In this document: one piece after another, positions 6,832 through 8,118 of the stretch
Layout of the letters: the number at the start of each line of letters is the position of its first letter
Numbering within the stretch: position 1 is the stretch's first letter
NCBI GenBank assembly: GCA_026990095.1
Contig: JALSIL010000573.1
Coordinates: 1-8,118 of the forward strand
Source of the DNA: Lysobacterales bacterium
Lineage (GTDB): Bacteria; Pseudomonadota; Gammaproteobacteria; Xanthomonadales; Marinicellaceae
Length of the DNA stretch: 8,118 nt
Direction of reading: 5' to 3'
Notes under the pieces: model-generated
Databases searched by the model: none
Seen by the model: only the letters and a program-made list of their open reading frames with translations
Told to the model about the DNA's origin: nothing
Made by a program: the position numbers and the translations under genes

Positions 6832-6836
6832 TAGGA
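6832..6836. repeat. right copy of 5-bp target duplication (TAGGA)
   Basis: It immediately follows the right inverted repeat of the MITE and lies 4 bp before the merR-like stop codon (minus strand, 6841-6843). Confidence 0.7.
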
Positions 6837-6840
6837 TTAG

Positions 6841-7194
6841 TTATTTAAGAATTTCTAAAATTTCTTCTAACTCCATACGTGTTTGCTGAATAACTTGGTA
6901 AGACTTGCTGGCGTCTTTATCTGTTGTTGTTCCTTCTAGTTTAATACGAGCACCACTGATAGTATAACCGTGTTCATACAATAAGCTACGGATTTGGCGT
7001 ATCATAATAACATCATGTCTTTGGTAATATCTGCGATTACCGCGACGTTTTACAGGTTTAAGGTTGGGAAATTCATTTTCCCAGTACCTTAATACGTGTG
7101 GTTTAACATCACACAAAGTGCTGACTTCACCAATAGTAAAGTAACGCTTTGCAGGAATAGTTGGAAGTGAATTATTGTGTCCTTGATCCAGCAT
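6841..7194 (-). CDS. MerR-family transcriptional regulator (ihfA-linked type)
   Basis: The 117-residue protein carries a winged-helix MerR domain: IGEVSTLCDVKPHVLRYWE (21-39) forms the helix-turn-helix, followed by the EFPNLKP turn (41-47) and the wing RRGNRRYYQRHDV (50-62). It ends in a short α-helical tail (about 95-117) suited to dimerisation. No cysteine cluster for metal sensing is present; the only cysteine is C28. Small MerR proteins like this regularly lie just after ihfA in gammaproteobacteria, and their targets are generally unknown. The start overlaps ihfA by 23 bp, with GAGA a few bases upstream of the ATG, which suggests translation within the pheT-ihfA transcript. The gene ends 4 bp before the target duplication of the MITE and has no terminator of its own before it. 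Confidence 0.9.
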   Translation of the reverse strand: MLDQGHNNSLPTIPAKRYFTIGEVSTLCDVKPHVLRYWENEFPNLKPVKRRGNRRYYQRHDVIMIRQIRSLLYEHGYTISGARIKLEGTTTDKDASKSYQVIQQTRMELEEILEILK

Positions 7195-7474
7195 AAGTCT
7201 CTATAGTATCTCTAATTTTTTGTCCTGGTTTAAATGCTACAATTCTTCTTGGAGGAATTGCAATCTCTTCTAGTGTTTTAGGGTTTCGTCCTGGGCGACC
7301 TTTTTTGTCTCTTAATTCAAAATTACCAAAACCAGAAAGTTTAACATCGCGACCTTCAACTAAAAGATCTTTGATGGAATTAAAAAAAGCATCAACAAAT
7401 TCATTTGCTTCGCATTTATTTAAGCCTACATCCATGTAAAGCGCTTCAGCTAAATCTGTTTTCGTAACTGACAT
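7172..7474 (-). CDS. ihfA: integration host factor subunit alpha
   Basis: The 100-residue product is the α subunit of IHF, which pairs with IhfB to bind specific DNA sites and bend them sharply in transcription, recombination and replication. It follows E. coli IHFα closely: KLSGFGNFELRDK (45-57), then the β-arm RPGRNPKT (60-67), whose P65 is the residue that intercalates into DNA, then RRIVAFKPGQK (76-86). The length is normal. The RPGRNPKT arm and the position next to pheT favour α over β and over HU. The ATG directly follows the pheT stop, with the ribosome site inside pheT, so it is co-transcribed and probably coupled. IHF usually regulates its own operon, but I found no IHF site I could defend here. 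Confidence 0.96.
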   Translation of the reverse strand: MSVTKTDLAEALYMDVGLNKCEANEFVDAFFNSIKDLLVEGRDVKLSGFGNFELRDKKGRPGRNPKTLEEIAIPPRRIVAFKPGQKIRDTIETYAGSRTQ

Positions 7475-8118
7475 TTATTGACCTCTAATTTCTACGCCTA
7501 AATTAACTTTAAGAGAAGATACCACTTTTGCCATCAGTTTGTCTACTTCTTTATCTTCAAAAGTTGAATTATTTTGTTGTAGAACAATTCCAATAGCTAA
7601 AGAGCGATTTCCAACACGAATATTTTCGCCTTGGTATTCATCAAAAACAAAGATGTTTTTTAGTAAATCACCGGTTTCTTTTACGACAAGAGTTTTAATT
7701 TCTTGGTAGGATATATCATTATTGGCAATCATGGCTATATCTCTTCGTACAGAAGGAAATTTAGAGATTTCTTTAAAACTTGGAAGTGTGCTTTGTTTGA
7801 TATTATTTATAAATAATTCAAAAGCATAGACAGGCTTTTTAATGCCAATTTTATGGCATATTTGCGGATGAACTTGCCCTATCCATCCAATTGAATTTCC
7901 TCCCAATTTAATTTCAGCTTGTTGCCCAGGATGCAAATAATCTAATGAAGATTTTACAAAATAATACGAAGCTTTTGTATTGGCTAATAAGTTTTCTAAA
8001 TCCCCTTTTATATCAAAAAAATCAATGTTTTCTTTGCTCATGCTCCAGTGCTCTAAATGACGTTTACCCGTGCAAATACCAATGAGTTTTTCGTCTTCAA
8101 CAATACACTCGTCCTTGT
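7475..8118 (-). CDS. pheT: phenylalanine--tRNA ligase beta subunit, C-terminal part (5' end beyond window)
   Basis: The frame is open to the right edge, and 213 residues plus the stop are visible, roughly the last quarter of a subunit of about 800 residues. PheT and PheS form the (αβ)2 enzyme that charges tRNA-Phe. The visible part includes the end of the catalytic-like core (EHW at 22-24, then DFFDIKGDLENLL at 32-44 and YLHPGQ at 60-65), a VHPQI motif, and the C-terminal FDX-ACB anticodon-binding domain from about residue 112 (PSFKEISKFPSVRRDIAM) to the end. An internal methionine at 8039-8041 is not the start, because the homologous reading continues upstream through HLEHWS. The gene is followed with no gap by ihfA. 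PheS should lie just outside the window to the right. Confidence 0.96.
   Translation of the reverse strand, partial: KDECIVEDEKLIGICTGKRHLEHWSMSKENIDFFDIKGDLENLLANTKASYYFVKSSLDYLHPGQQAEIKLGGNSIGWIGQVHPQICHKIGIKKPVYAFELFINNIKQSTLPSFKEISKFPSVRRDIAMIANNDISYQEIKTLVVKETGDLLKNIFVFDEYQGENIRVGNRSLAIGIVLQQNNSTFEDKEVDKLMAKVVSSLKVNLGVEIRGQ
7481..7486 (-). promoter_or_regulatory. Shine-Dalgarno site of ihfA inside the pheT 3' end
   Basis: AGAGGT on the minus strand lies 6 bp before the ihfA ATG (7472-7474), which itself abuts the pheT TAA (7475-7477). Confidence 0.75.

Noticed and set aside
7475..8041. A complete 188-residue gene starting at the ATG at 8039-8041
   Set aside because: The reading frame continues upstream to the window edge with PheT-like sequence (HLEHWS), so this is an internal methionine of a truncated pheT.

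Overview
The window looks like chromosome from an AT-rich gammaproteobacterium (GC is well under 50% by eye). The main argument is the right end: read on the minus strand it gives pheT (C-terminal part), ihfA and a short MerR-type regulator. This is the familiar gammaproteobacterial order that follows pheS. A FadD very close to the E. coli protein fits the same assignment. I cannot name a genus.

Layout. (1) Positions 1-2165, minus strand: fadD (long-chain acyl-CoA synthetase, GTG start) is followed after 54 bp by the start of a membrane-anchored DUF748/AsmA-like gene that runs off the left edge. (2) Positions 2166-2302: a 137-bp divergent intergenic region. (3) Positions 2303-6557, plus strand: a tight three-gene cluster. 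It encodes an SLC13-type permease with two cytoplasmic RCK_C domains, then after 17 bp a GCS2-fold carboxylate-amine ligase fused to a C-terminal CBS pair, then through an ATGA overlap a small NYN/DUF88 (LabA-like) putative ribonuclease. (4) Positions 6558-6840: palindrome-rich AT sequence, a bidirectional hairpin terminator, and a 159-bp MITE-like element with perfect 15-bp terminal inverted repeats and a 5-bp target duplication. (5) Positions 6841-8118, minus strand: merR-like, ihfA and pheT, packed with a 23-bp overlap and a directly abutting stop/start.

The least ordinary part is the plus-strand cluster. Two of its three products carry small-ligand sensing modules (RCK_C, CBS), one is an uncharacterised ATP-dependent ligase-fold enzyme, and the third is a nuclease-fold protein whose translation appears coupled to the ligase. 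I do not recognise this as a described system. A functional link is an inference from gene order and overlap. The MITE is the clearest mobile-DNA signal. It sits between the merR stop codon and the terminator that presumably used to lie directly behind it.
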